A stretch of 64,000 nt of DNA from Glutamicibacter ardleyensis. GTDB taxonomy: Bacteria > Actinomycetota > Actinomycetes > Actinomycetales > Micrococcaceae. The notes beneath the pieces are model-generated. The model was not told the DNA's origin and searched no databases. It was given only the letters and a program-made list of their open reading frames with translations. Positions 19,101-26,754 of this stretch are shown one piece after another (within the stretch, counting starts at the first letter, position 1; each line of letters starts with the position of its first letter). Both the position numbers and the translations under genes were made by a program. The DNA is taken from positions 1-64,000 of the forward strand of contig NZ_BMKX01000012.1 in assembly GCF_014644555.1 (NCBI RefSeq), in the 5' to 3' direction.

Positions 19101-19878
19101 ACCAGTCAGCGGATTCGGGCACGTCGGTCTGGTCGCCGAAGACCTGCGGGCTGGCCACCGGCAGGTCGGCATACCAGTCGTAGAAGGAGAGCATGGTGCC
19201 ACCGATGAGATTCATGTATCGCGAACCCGCGCCGTGCGAAACCATAGACATGGCAGGGATCGGGGAGAACCCGGCAATGCGGTCCGGACCGTACTTCTTC
19301 ACCGAGTAGACCTGGGCTGCCGTGGATATTTCCAGTGCTTCGTCCCAGGTGGTGCGGATCAGCCCACCCTTGCCGCGGGCTTTCTTGTAGCGCTTGGCCT
19401 TGGATGGATCCTCGACGATCGATGCCCAGGCATCTACGGGATCCGGATGCTCTTTCTTGGCTGTGCGGTACAGGTCAGCCAGCACGTCGCGGATGTAGGG
19501 GAAACGCACGCGCGTTGGGGAGTAGGTGTACCAGCTGAACGCCGCTCCGCGCGGGCAGCCGCGCGGTTCGTATTCCGGAGAGTCAGGTCCCACGGAAGGA
19601 TAATCGGTCTGCTGGGTTTCCCAGGTGATGATGCCGTCTTTGACGTAGACCTTCCACGAGCAAGAGCCGGTGCAGTTCACCCCGTGAGTTGAACGCACCA
19701 CCTTGTCGTGCGACCACCGGTCGCGATAGAAGACATCGCCCGTGCGTCCGCCGGAGAGAAACATTGCTCGCAAATCTTCACTGGTTTCACCGCGGCGAAG
19801 GAACTTTCCCATCGCGAGCAGTGAATCAGCTAGCGGTCCGTCGGTTGCCGGTTGTGTGTGGTTGGGCCGATCGCTCAT
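16159..19878 (-). CDS. narG: Respiratory nitrate reductase alpha subunit
   Basis: A 1239-residue catalytic subunit that reduces nitrate to nitrite with bis-MGD molybdenum. The N-terminal cluster region reads THGVNCTGSCSWKVYVKDG, with the His/Cys pattern of membrane-bound NarG. A complete molybdopterin oxidoreductase domain follows and the length is normal. No Tat signal is visible, which fits a cytoplasm-facing enzyme. The gene depends on the cofactor made by the moa/mod/moe genes 8-15 kb away. An IS630 element begins 113 bases upstream of its ATG. Confidence 0.97.
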   Translation of the reverse strand: MSDRPNHTQPATDGPLADSLLAMGKFLRRGETSEDLRAMFLSGGRTGDVFYRDRWSHDKVVRSTHGVNCTGSCSWKVYVKDGIITWETQQTDYPSVGPDSPEYEPRGCPRGAAFSWYTYSPTRVRFPYIRDVLADLYRTAKKEHPDPVDAWASIVEDPSKAKRYKKARGKGGLIRTTWDEALEISTAAQVYSVKKYGPDRIAGFSPIPAMSMVSHGAGSRYMNLIGGTMLSFYDWYADLPVASPQVFGDQTDVPESADWWNSQYLIMWGSNVPVTRTPDTHFMAEARYKGTKVVTVSPDYTDNTKFADEWVALQPGTDAALGLSMGHVILKEHYVDKRTKPFEDYMRSYTDSPFLVEIDTATGTLVPGKFLTAEDLGLSAEDNADFKPALLDISGTARVPRGTLGHRYSEKDKGQWNLDLGDITPALSVMDLENWDGAAAEISLPRFDLTPEPGQEHAGGSGVVQRGVPVVQLAGKTLTTVFDLMLAQYGVGREPLPGQWPADFMDASTPGTPGWQEEHTGVPPEQAIRIAREFADTAEKSGGRSMILMGAGTNHWFHSDTIYRTFLALTMMTGCQGVNGGGWAHYVGQEKVRPLTGYQQYASAGDWNRPPRHTIGTAFWYLSTDQWRYDGLPANQLASPLAKGQFDGRTTADCLVDSIKRGWMPDYPTFNRNPLDLVDEAEATGKDPVQHVVDSLKDKTLAYACEDPDSPENFPRVALIWRANILGSSGKGNEYFLKHLLGTDASVRAPEAAEGHRPVDMVWHDEAPEGKLDLLATADFRMTSTTLFSDLVFPAATWYEKYDLSSTDMHPFINSFNPAIAPPWQTKTDFELFGQMAKRFGQYAAKHLGKRKDMVATPLQHDTPDAMATVKGQVASGAPLVPGLTMAKLKVVERDYPNLYAQWSTLGPLTEKLGMVTKGINYQVAPEIETLKHVNGVSSTGAVLLDTDKKACEMILAFSGTSNGRLATAGFRQLEEHTGQKMAFLSEEHEGSRISFHDVQVQPRSVITSPEWSGSEHGGRRYTAFAINVEHLKPFHTLTGRMHFYLDHDWMLELGENLPIYRPPLDMHRLFNDAKLGTTSMHESGNAEVAVRYLTPHSKWSIHSEYQDNLFMLSLSRGGPTIWMSPQDAEKIGVRDNEWIESYNRNGVVVARAIVSHRMPEGTVYMYHAKDRTVDVPLAETSGKRGGIHNSLTRILMKPSHLIGGYGQLAWAFNYLGPTGNQRDEVTTIRRRNQEVQYR

Positions 19879-19954
19879 TGCTGGCTCTTTCTAACAGTGG
19901 TTAGTCTTCCAAGCTTCGTCCTTTGGGTCGCAGGTTTCAAGACTGTTTCTCAAA

Positions 19955-19983
19955 ATTATTCTTAATATCTTTCCCAGTCACAA
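19955..19983 (-). promoter_or_regulatory. Candidate narG core promoter
   Basis: On the minus strand, TTGTGA (19978-19983) and AATAAT (19955-19960) are separated by 17 bases and resemble -35 and -10 boxes. The 5' end of this promoter lies only eight bases from the IS630 tip at 19992, so the core promoter would survive while any upstream activator site has been moved more than 1.1 kb away. Identified by eye. Confidence 0.5.
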
Positions 19984-19991
19984 CGTAGATA

Positions 19992-21146
19992 TGGCGGTCA
20001 CAGTTCAAAAACGGTTCTGAAAAAGCATTGACCCCGGCGCGTTAAACCCGTGCCAGCACTGCCAGAATGTTAATTTTGGAAGCATGCGCACCCCACAACT
20101 CACAGACGAAGAACGCCGGCTACTCAAAGACTACAAAGCCAATGCACCGCACAAACTCGTAGTGAAAAAGGCCGAAGCGTTACTCTTGCTTTCTCGGGAC
20201 GTTGCCCCAGAAATCGTTGCTGAATTCGTGGACCGAGAACCCTCAACTTTGCATGACTGGGTGATAGATTGGCACCAGCAACGCATGGCTTCCCTCTATA
20301 CAGGACACGCCGGAAACCTGAACCGCAGCTTCCTCACCGAAGGCCAACGAGAAGCTGTCACAGTGGTCCTCTCCCAACCGCCAGGAGACGAGTATCTTCC
20401 GGCGCAGTTCTGGGATGTTCCGAAACTGGATCACTGGTTATCGACCACGTTCAACATCGAGTACGCCTCCAATTCCTCGTACCATTTCCTGCTGCGCATG
20501 GCTGGACTCTCGTTTCACAAGCCGGAGAAGTTTGACCGGCGGCGTGCCGACGAAAAAGCTATTGACCTTCGGGTGAAAGAAATCCGCGAAGAACTCACTG
20601 GTCCGTTGGCTGAAGAGAACACGCTGGTGTTCGCGGCGGATGAGGTGCGTATCGATCAGGAAGCAGTGGTGCGCAAGGCCTGGTACAAGAAGAACACTAA
20701 AACTGTGTTTAAAGTGGACCGGAAGACGGCTTCCCAGTCGTTTATCGGGTTCCTGAATCAGAACACCGGTGACTGCACCACCCTGCGTTTAGATTGGCAG
20801 AACAGCACCACCATCCTAGAAGCGGTGCAAATGCTGGTGGGCCTGAATCCGGGGAAGAAAATCGTCATTGTGTGGGATAACGCTTCGTGGCATAAGAACA
20901 AGTTGATCCAGGCAGAACTGGCCTCGGGGCAGAGTTTGCAGGATGTTCATTTGATCAATTTCCCGCCCTATGCTCCGGATCATAACCCGATTGAGCATGT
21001 GTGGAATGATGCGAAGAACGCGATCAGTAATGTGCAGCGTGATGTTTTTGATTCTACGGTTGCGGCGTTTGAAGCGCATATCGGTTCACGGGTGTTTGAT
21101 TACAAGATCTGACTGGCTGGTGACCGTTTTTGAAAAATCAGAGCCA
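19992..21146 (+). mobile_element. IS630-family insertion sequence, intact
   Basis: A 1155-bp element with imperfect inverted repeats. Both ends begin TGGC, then after 12 bases in total carry an identical block TTCAAAAACGGT (20004-20015, and its complement at 21123-21134). TA dinucleotides flank it at 19990-19991 and 21147-21148, matching the TA target duplication of IS630/Tc1-type elements. It contains one full-length transposase gene. It sits between divergent narG and the narK remnant, inside what was a control region of roughly 200 bp. Confidence 0.88.
20084..21112 (+). CDS. IS630-family DDE transposase
   Basis: A 342-residue transposase. An N-terminal HTH region (residues about 1-110) precedes a DDE catalytic core: first Asp in VFAADEVRID, second in IVIVWDNASWHK, and Glu in PDHNPIEHVW, the signature of the IS630/Tc1-mariner group. 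The reading frame is uninterrupted, so the element may still be active. Other copies would be expected elsewhere in the genome but cannot be seen here. Confidence 0.93.
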   Translation: MRTPQLTDEERRLLKDYKANAPHKLVVKKAEALLLLSRDVAPEIVAEFVDREPSTLHDWVIDWHQQRMASLYTGHAGNLNRSFLTEGQREAVTVVLSQPPGDEYLPAQFWDVPKLDHWLSTTFNIEYASNSSYHFLLRMAGLSFHKPEKFDRRRADEKAIDLRVKEIREELTGPLAEENTLVFAADEVRIDQEAVVRKAWYKKNTKTVFKVDRKTASQSFIGFLNQNTGDCTTLRLDWQNSTTILEAVQMLVGLNPGKKIVIVWDNASWHKNKLIQAELASGQSLQDVHLINFPPYAPDHNPIEHVWNDAKNAISNVQRDVFDSTVAAFEAHIGSRVFDYKI

Positions 21147-21231
21147 TAACCTACTGCCAAGTCACTTCCATTTCTACCGGGGAGAGGAATGGACTGCGAT
21201 TTGAAAGGTCGATTGGCCATGGAGGGTTTCA

Positions 21232-21663
21232 ATGAGTACAAGAACCACAGCAGCGACTGACATGCAGGCATTTGACCTTCGCGGGGGATTGTTCCAATTA
21301 GTGGGGCCCACCCTTGCCAGCGCCGTGGGTTTCTGGGCATGGATGCTTATTTCCCCAATTCAGCGTTTTCACGCCGAAGGAATGGACCTCAGCGAGGGGC
21401 AAGTCTCCTTGATGCTGGCCACTGCGGTGCTGGTGGGCGCCATCGGGCGTATCTTCACCGGTGCACTGACCGACAGGTTCGGTGCTCGGAGGATGTTCAC
21501 CGTAATGCTCCTGGCTACGGTGCCGGCGGTATTGCTGGTGGCGCTCGCCGGAAGCCTTGGAAGTTTCGCGCTGCTGATCGTCGCCGGCATCTACTTGGGC
21601 ATCGGCGGGTTGATTTTCGCTGTTGGTATCCGCCGCGCAGCCAAGGCTTGTGCGAGCAACTAG
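21232..21663 (+). pseudogene. narK: Truncated nitrate/nitrite transporter (narK remnant)
   Basis: A 143-codon frame matching only the N-terminal third of NarK-type MFS transporters. LVGPTLASAVGFWAWMLISP is the first segment, GRIFTGALTDRFGARRMFTV is the MFS loop, and GGLIFAVGI is the nitrate-signature region. After AVGI the expected PFVNAWY-type continuation is replaced by RRAAKACASN and a stop; full proteins exceed 400 residues. An internal deletion joining the front to the last codons is the simplest reading. A GGAGG site remains before the ATG. It was divergent from narG before the IS insertion. Confidence 0.8.
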
Positions 21664-21704
21664 GGGTCAGGAGGCCCAACCCGTTCACGGTAAACTCGTG
21701 AACT

Positions 21705-22247
21705 ATGGCTATCGGCGCGACAATACAAACTTTTGAAGTCCAACTGGCTGATGTGGATCGCGGTGTTTACGAGGATCTTTCATTGCGGGTGGCACAGCAC
21801 CCCTCGGAAACCGACGCCTATCTGATCACCCGTGTTCTGGCCTACGCGCTGGAGTTTGAAGAGGGCATCATCTTCTCCGCAGGTGGAGTCTCTACCGGCG
21901 AAGAACCAGCGGTGATGATTAAGGATCTAACCGGAGACATTTTGGCCTGGATTGAGGTCGGTGCACCGGATGCCGCTCGTCTGCATTTAGGAAGTAAAAA
22001 AGCCGACCGGACCGCCGTATATACCCACCGCGAACCAGCAAAGTTGTTGGCCTCGTGGAAAGGAAAGACGATCTACCAAGCGCAGGACATTGTGGTTCGC
22101 TCCTTTGACCCGCGCTTCATTGACTCTGCTGCCAAGGAGCTGACTCGGCGCAATACCATGTCAGTCTCGGTCACCGAAGGGCAGATCTATCTTGAAATCA
22201 ACGACACGAATCTTGAGACTGAGATTCACCAGCACCAGATCGGCTAA
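21705..22247 (+). CDS. yaeQ: YaeQ family protein
   Basis: A 180-residue protein of the YaeQ family, which has a PD-(D/E)XK nuclease-like fold. The family start (MAIGATIQTFEVQLADVDRG) and the central EEPAVMIKDLTGDILAWIEVGAPD segment are clear. No ribosome site precedes the ATG, but TAAACT at 21691-21696 would place transcription start at about the ATG, suggesting a leaderless mRNA. Biological role is poorly defined for the family. Confidence 0.85.
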   Translation: MAIGATIQTFEVQLADVDRGVYEDLSLRVAQHPSETDAYLITRVLAYALEFEEGIIFSAGGVSTGEEPAVMIKDLTGDILAWIEVGAPDAARLHLGSKKADRTAVYTHREPAKLLASWKGKTIYQAQDIVVRSFDPRFIDSAAKELTRRNTMSVSVTEGQIYLEINDTNLETEIHQHQIG

Positions 22248-22345
22248 GTACCGGTGGAGCGTTCCGTTTCGGTGCCTGCTCCGGGCAGCGAAACGCGCCT
22301 CCAGCCTCTAAGTCCTCCGGCGAATTCACTGAGTGGTTTTGAACG

Positions 22346-22386
22346 AAAAAACCCCGGTTCCTTTTATTTCTAAGGGGAACCGGGGT
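22346..22386 (-). terminator. Terminator of tRNA-Ser(CGA)
   Basis: On the minus strand ACCCCGGTTCC (22376-22386) pairs with its complement at 22351-22361 across a 14-base loop and is followed by a run of T residues (22346-22350). This is a classic intrinsic terminator just 3' of the tRNA. Confidence 0.85.
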
Positions 22387-22398
22387 ATTTCTTAGTGG

Positions 22399-22486
22399 CG
22401 GTGACGGTGGGATTTGAACCCACGGTACGGGGTTACCGTACACAACATTTCGAGTGTTGCACCTTCGGCCGCTCGGACACGTCACC
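22399..22486 (-). tRNA. tRNA-Ser(CGA)
   Basis: An 88-nt class II tRNA. Acceptor arms are GGTGACG and CGTCACC with discriminator G. The anticodon loop CTCGAAA gives anticodon CGA, reading UCG. It has a long variable arm (TACGGTAACCCCGTA), and the T-loop GGTTCAAATCC is standard. CCA is not encoded. Confidence 0.93.
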
Positions 22487-22580
22487 AGACCTGATAACTC
22501 TATAACGAACCTTTAGAGAACACCAAAACGAAAGGGGTCCAATGCGCAGTTAGTGGTTCGAAACACATTGTAGGTTGGGA

Positions 22581-23057
22581 TTAGGTGCGTTTGGAAAGGA
22601 AAAAATCGCGCAATAGTTGTGCGCATTCTTCTTCTTTCACCTGGGGATAGACCTCAACCCAGTGGTTCAGTCGTGGTTCTCTCACGATGTCAAAGACGGA
22701 ACCGCATGCCCCGGCTTTCGCATCCCAGGCTCCGAAGACCAAACGCGGGATGCGTGCGAGCACAATTGCCCCGGCACACATGGCACAGGGTTCTAAAGTG
22801 ACTACGAGGGTGCAGTCTTCCAGTCGCCACCCGTCAGCGTTGCCTTCTGCCTGTAGCGCCTTTACCGCATTTCGGATGGCCAGGACCTCGGCATGCGCCG
22901 TGGGATCTGAGCCGGCTTCGCGTTCGTTGCGGCCGGTGGAGAGCAGCTTGCCTTCGGGGGAGATGATGATCGCGCCGATAGGGACATCGTCGGTCTTTAA
23001 TGCGGCTCGTGCCTCCGCCAAGGCCAGATCCATCCAACTGTTATGTACGTGCTCCAT
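22581..23057 (-). CDS. tadA: tRNA-specific adenosine deaminase TadA
   Basis: A 158-residue zinc deaminase that converts A34 to inosine in tRNA-Arg(ACG). The catalytic zinc motif is THAEVLAIRNA (HAE) followed by EPCAMCAGAI (PCxxC). Its substrate tRNA is encoded twice in this window at about 43.7 and 44.0 kb. Length and motifs match bacterial TadA and not cytidine or guanine deaminases. It lies next to tRNA-Ser(CGA). Confidence 0.93.
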   Translation of the reverse strand: MEHVHNSWMDLALAEARAALKTDDVPIGAIIISPEGKLLSTGRNEREAGSDPTAHAEVLAIRNAVKALQAEGNADGWRLEDCTLVVTLEPCAMCAGAIVLARIPRLVFGAWDAKAGACGSVFDIVREPRLNHWVEVYPQVKEEECAQLLRDFFLSKRT

Positions 23058-23256
23058 AGTGCTTTTACTTTACGTGATCTGGCCGGAGCAGGAACCACTT
23101 CGCTAGATCGCGACGAAGAAAATGTGCCGGCAGAGTAGTTCCAGCAAGCAAATATTCGCTGATTCCTGTTTACTTGGGCACATCAACGAGTTTTTCCGCC
23201 GGAATTTCGGGCTTTTCTCTCGTTTGCGGGCCCGGTGGGCTGATAGATTTCTACCT

Positions 23257-23904
23257 ATGCGCGTACAGGTAGTCGACCACCCATTGGTGGCACACAAGGT
23301 TTCAGTTCTTCGAGACAAAAACACTCCGTCCCCGATTTTTCGTCAGCTGACCGACGAACTGGTCACCCTGCTGGCCTATGAAGCAACCCGTGAGGTGAAG
23401 ACCGAGGAAGTTCAGGTCGTCACCCCGGTAGCCACCACTACGGGTATTACTTTTGCTAAGCCCACCCCATTGGTGGTTCCAATCCTGCGTGCGGGTTTGG
23501 GCATGCTCGAAGGCATGACCCGTTTGGTACCTACCGCCGAGGTTGGTTTCTTGGGCATGGCCCGTAACGAAGAAACCCTGGATATCATCACCTACGCAGA
23601 CCGCGTCCCGAATGACCTGACCGGTCGTCAGGTCTTTGTGCTGGATCCGATGCTGGCCACCGGCGGCACCCTGGCCGAGGCAATTAAGTTCATCTTCGCC
23701 CGAGGCGCCGAATCGGTGACCTGCATCTGCCTGATCGCAGCTCCGGAAGGCGTTGAACGTCTGAAGGAAATCCACGGCGGCGACGATCGCGTTCACATCG
23801 TGCTGGCAGCCATGGACGAGAAGCTCGACGAGAAGTCTTACATCATCCCGGGTCTGGGAGATGCTGGTGACCGCCTCTACGGTGTCACCGCACCCATCGC
23901 CTAA
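23257..23904 (+). CDS. upp: Uracil phosphoribosyltransferase
   Basis: A 215-residue pyrimidine-salvage enzyme that makes UMP from uracil and PRPP. The PRPP loop is [18 protein letters not shown], and the C-terminal [11 protein letters not shown] is the uracil-binding segment of Upp. I use the ATG at 23257, which gives the normal family start [16 protein letters not shown]. No ribosome site precedes it; a -10-like TAGATT at 23244-23249 puts +1 at about the ATG, so the mRNA may be leaderless. It is divergent from tadA. Confidence 0.94.
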   Translation: MRVQVVDHPLVAHKVSVLRDKNTPSPIFRQLTDELVTLLAYEATREVKTEEVQVVTPVATTTGITFAKPTPLVVPILRAGLGMLEGMTRLVPTAEVGFLGMARNEETLDIITYADRVPNDLTGRQVFVLDPMLATGGTLAEAIKFIFARGAESVTCICLIAAPEGVERLKEIHGGDDRVHIVLAAMDEKLDEKSYIIPGLGDAGDRLYGVTAPIA

Positions 23905-23915
23905 GCTAAATCCAC

Positions 23916-25403
23916 TTATCCGAGGGTTTCTGGTTTGTCGCTGGCTGGCATTTCGTCGGCCAGCGGCAACCGCACCTCGAAGAGCGTATTACCGGGCTGA
24001 GAAGTCACCGTAATGGTGCCGTGGTGCGCTTCGACAATACTTTTAGCAATCGGCAAACCCAGACCGGTGGTGCCGTCGGAGCCCGAACGCGCCTTATCTG
24101 CGCGGGTAAACCGTTCAAACACCTTGGGTAAGAAGTCTTCAGAGATCCCCTCACCGGTGTCATGTACTTGCAAGACAGCTTCGTTATTTTCCGGGTCTTG
24201 ACCCACACTAACGGTCACACTGTTACCCGCCGAAGTGTGTTTGCGGGCGTTGGCCAGCAGGTTTGTAATCACCCTACGTAGCGACGACGAGTCGGCGTCA
24301 ACAAACGTTCCCGGCGCCTGGCACTCAAATTCCCATTGATGATCATCCGAGGTGGCTTTAAAGTCCTCGGTGATGTCCGCAGTCAGTACGCAGAGATCTA
24401 AACGTTTCATAGTGAACGAGTTTTCTTCATCTAAACGGGCCAACAGCAATAGGTTTTCCACTAAGGAACCCATGCGGTGGCTTTGTTGCAGTACCCGGTC
24501 CACGGAGCGACGACCGTCCGGCGAGAAATGTTCGGTGGCGGAGAGCAACTCGGTGTATCCACGAATTGCTGACAGGGGGGTACGCAGCTCGTGGGATGCA
24601 TCGGCCACAAATTGGCGCATTTGATCTTGGGATTTTTCGCGTGCGGTCAGTGCGGTCGACACGTTGTCGAGCATGGCATTGAGCGCACGTCCCACATTCC
24701 CGACCTCGGTGCCTGGCACCGCATCGGCTATGGCCACACGCTGAGTCAGCTCCACTTTGCCTGAATCAAGTTCTTCGGCGGCCACGGAGGACGCTACCGC
24801 GGCTACACGTTTTAATGGTGCCAAGGAGCGGCTAATTAGCCAGGTTCCTACCAAGCCTGTACCAAGCACTAAGCTAATCGCGATGAACAACGTCAGCCAG
24901 GCCATTTCAAGCAGAGTGCGATCGGTGGAGTCCAGTGGTAGGCCAACGATGAGCACGCCGCCGGAACCAGGATCGGGAACAGCCGAGAGTAGATAGTCTC
25001 CCACGGACAAGGAACGTCGCACGGGCTCAGAGTTCACGTCGATGGTCACGAGATGGATCGCATCATCCTGGGTGAGCATCACTCGTTCGCCGTGTTGATC
25101 GAGCACATCGCCGGAGAAAACATAGCGGTCCACAAATCGGGCGGTGAGCGTACCCGCGGCTTGGCCGGGGGCATACAGGCGTTGATCGGGCCGAGCTAGG
25201 CCGACCGAGTAGCTGCTGGCGCGTTCGACGGAGGCGTTGAGTTGTTCATGCAGCTGGTCCATGAGCGTTTGGCGCATGCCGGCGTTGTAGAGCAAGCCGA
25301 GTAGCACGCAGACGGCAGTCAGCGAACCGAGCAGAATAATCAGCAGCTTTCGCTGTAATGCGTGGGGTGAGCTGGGCCTTAGGCCGGTGTGAAACGAACT
25401 CAT
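23916..25403 (-). CDS. Sensor histidine kinase (TcrY/PhoR-like)
   Basis: A 495-residue membrane kinase. Two transmembrane segments (about 20-42 and 163-187) flank an extracytoplasmic sensor region, followed by HAMP (ISRSLAPLKRVAAV). The HisKA phosphorylation site is FVADASHELRTPLSAIRGY. The HATPase boxes are NLLANARKH, DTGEGI and TTGLGLPIAKSIVEAHHG. The start overlaps the regulator gene by four bases. The stimulus is not evident; related actinobacterial pairs include MtrB, PhoR and TcrY. Confidence 0.9.
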   Translation of the reverse strand: MSSFHTGLRPSSPHALQRKLLIILLGSLTAVCVLLGLLYNAGMRQTLMDQLHEQLNASVERASSYSVGLARPDQRLYAPGQAAGTLTARFVDRYVFSGDVLDQHGERVMLTQDDAIHLVTIDVNSEPVRRSLSVGDYLLSAVPDPGSGGVLIVGLPLDSTDRTLLEMAWLTLFIAISLVLGTGLVGTWLISRSLAPLKRVAAVASSVAAEELDSGKVELTQRVAIADAVPGTEVGNVGRALNAMLDNVSTALTAREKSQDQMRQFVADASHELRTPLSAIRGYTELLSATEHFSPDGRRSVDRVLQQSHRMGSLVENLLLLARLDEENSFTMKRLDLCVLTADITEDFKATSDDHQWEFECQAPGTFVDADSSSLRRVITNLLANARKHTSAGNSVTVSVGQDPENNEAVLQVHDTGEGISEDFLPKVFERFTRADKARSGSDGTTGLGLPIAKSIVEAHHGTITVTSQPGNTLFEVRLPLADEMPASDKPETLG

Positions 25404-26140
25404 GCAGCAGGCTTGAGGACGTAGCCCACGCCACGCACCGTGTGGATCATCGATTCGGCATCAACATCGATCTTCTTGCGCAGGTAGGAGATGTACAGCT
25501 CGACGATATTTGCTTGGCCGTCAAAATCGTAATGCCAGACATTATCTAAAATCTGCGACTTGGAAACGACTCGGCGAGCGTTATTCATGAGGTAGCTCAG
25601 TAGATCAAACTCCGTGGCGGTGAGCGAGATGGAACGCCCGGCGCGCGAGACATCGTGTGAGTCAAGGTTTAGCACCAGATCTCCTACTACCAGTTCTGCA
25701 GAGTCAGCGGTCGAAGCGCCAGAGCGCTCCACCAGACGGTGAAGACGGATCAGAACTTCTTCGAGGCTGAAGGGTTTAGCCACGTAGTCGTCGGCACCGG
25801 CGCCAAGGCCTTCAATGCGATCTTCTACAGCATCTTTGGCGGTAAGGAATAAGACTGGAACCTCGGGGAGATAGGTGCGTACCTTACGCAGCACCTCCGG
25901 TCCGTCGTAGCCCGGGAGCATCCAGTCTAAGACCAACACGTCGGGGGATAGCGAACGCGCGGTAGCCACAGCTTCGGGGCCATCATGCGCCATCGTTGCT
26001 TCCCAGCCGAGCATGCGGGTTCCCATAGCAACTAGTTCCGCCAATGACGGTTCATCGTCCACCACGAGGACTTTGATGGGAGTGCCATCTGGGTGGGTGA
26101 GTCGAGGTAGTTGGGCGGGAGAAAATCGTGAATCGTTCAT
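25400..26140 (-). CDS. OmpR-family response regulator (PhoP/TcrX-like)
   Basis: A 246-residue two-domain regulator. The receiver has the acidic pocket VVDDEP, the phospho-Asp in VLVLDWMLPG, and the K in YVAKPFSLEEV. The C-terminal winged helix (LTATEFDLLSYLMNNARRVV, ending IHTVRGVGYVLKP) resembles mycobacterial PhoP and TcrX. Such regulators bind direct repeats on an 11-bp period. Two repeats of that geometry occur in this window (28277 and 35276), so they are candidate targets, although a phosphate-type PhoP elsewhere in the genome is an equal possibility. Confidence 0.9.
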   Translation of the reverse strand: MNDSRFSPAQLPRLTHPDGTPIKVLVVDDEPSLAELVAMGTRMLGWEATMAHDGPEAVATARSLSPDVLVLDWMLPGYDGPEVLRKVRTYLPEVPVLFLTAKDAVEDRIEGLGAGADDYVAKPFSLEEVLIRLHRLVERSGASTADSAELVVGDLVLNLDSHDVSRAGRSISLTATEFDLLSYLMNNARRVVSKSQILDNVWHYDFDGQANIVELYISYLRKKIDVDAESMIHTVRGVGYVLKPAA

Positions 26141-26754
26141 GTTAACCAGCTTCTCCTATTGCCATAGGGCTTCTTTATGTTTTAGCTGTGCAAATCCTAT
26201 GCTTCCAAGTCGAGTTTATGCAGGAAAAACCCATTCAGTAAACGGATAATTTGGTCAAGGGGCAACTTCTGCGAATGTTTGAACCGTGGACCGCCGTACC
26301 GGCTGAATGATTATTCACAGCCATGAATGACATAGTCAAACTGCCAACTTCCTGTGTTGGAGTTGATCAATACGCTTAGTTAAGCGCTTAGATTTCCGAG
26401 AAATGACTAAAGTGCGCTCCGTCACTTTTGGACACATTCGTCTCACATAGTGAACAGCGGCGACCTTTGTTACTTGCAAGTTTCGAATGTTACGGGGAAT
26501 ACTTGTTGTGTGAGTACGGCGCAGATCAACAACAGCAGTCAGAGTCAAGGCCCTGACGGTACGCTTGCGTGCTGTTGTCGAATGCTCGGCGTCGGTGAAG
26601 TTGAGTGGGAAAGCTAAAGAAAAAAAGCTGTCTAACTCAGAGGCATCGACGGGAAACCCAACTGCTGTTCGTGAATGAAGGTCATGGGCGGCGCAAGCAA
26701 AACCCGAAGCATTAACGCCAAATCACTTGGCCTTCGCACAAAAAGGAAGTCATC
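26141..26754. other. Long intergenic/leader region
   Basis: 614 bp with no well-supported gene lie between the divergent response regulator and the orphan winged-helix gene. An AT-rich half (26150-26560) probably holds both promoters. The part nearest the winged-helix gene (about 26550-26750) is GC-richer and contains purine-rich AAGAAAAAAAGC and GACGGGAAACCC segments that could belong to a structured 5' leader. I could not match it to a riboswitch class. A frame from 26675 overlaps the downstream gene out of phase and is not convincing as a protein. Confidence 0.4.

Noticed and set aside
22256-22304. Hairpin CGTTTCG/CGAAACG after yaeQ as an SRP RNA or other ncRNA
   Set aside because: It lacks the conserved SRP loop motif and is more simply a weak terminator of yaeQ.
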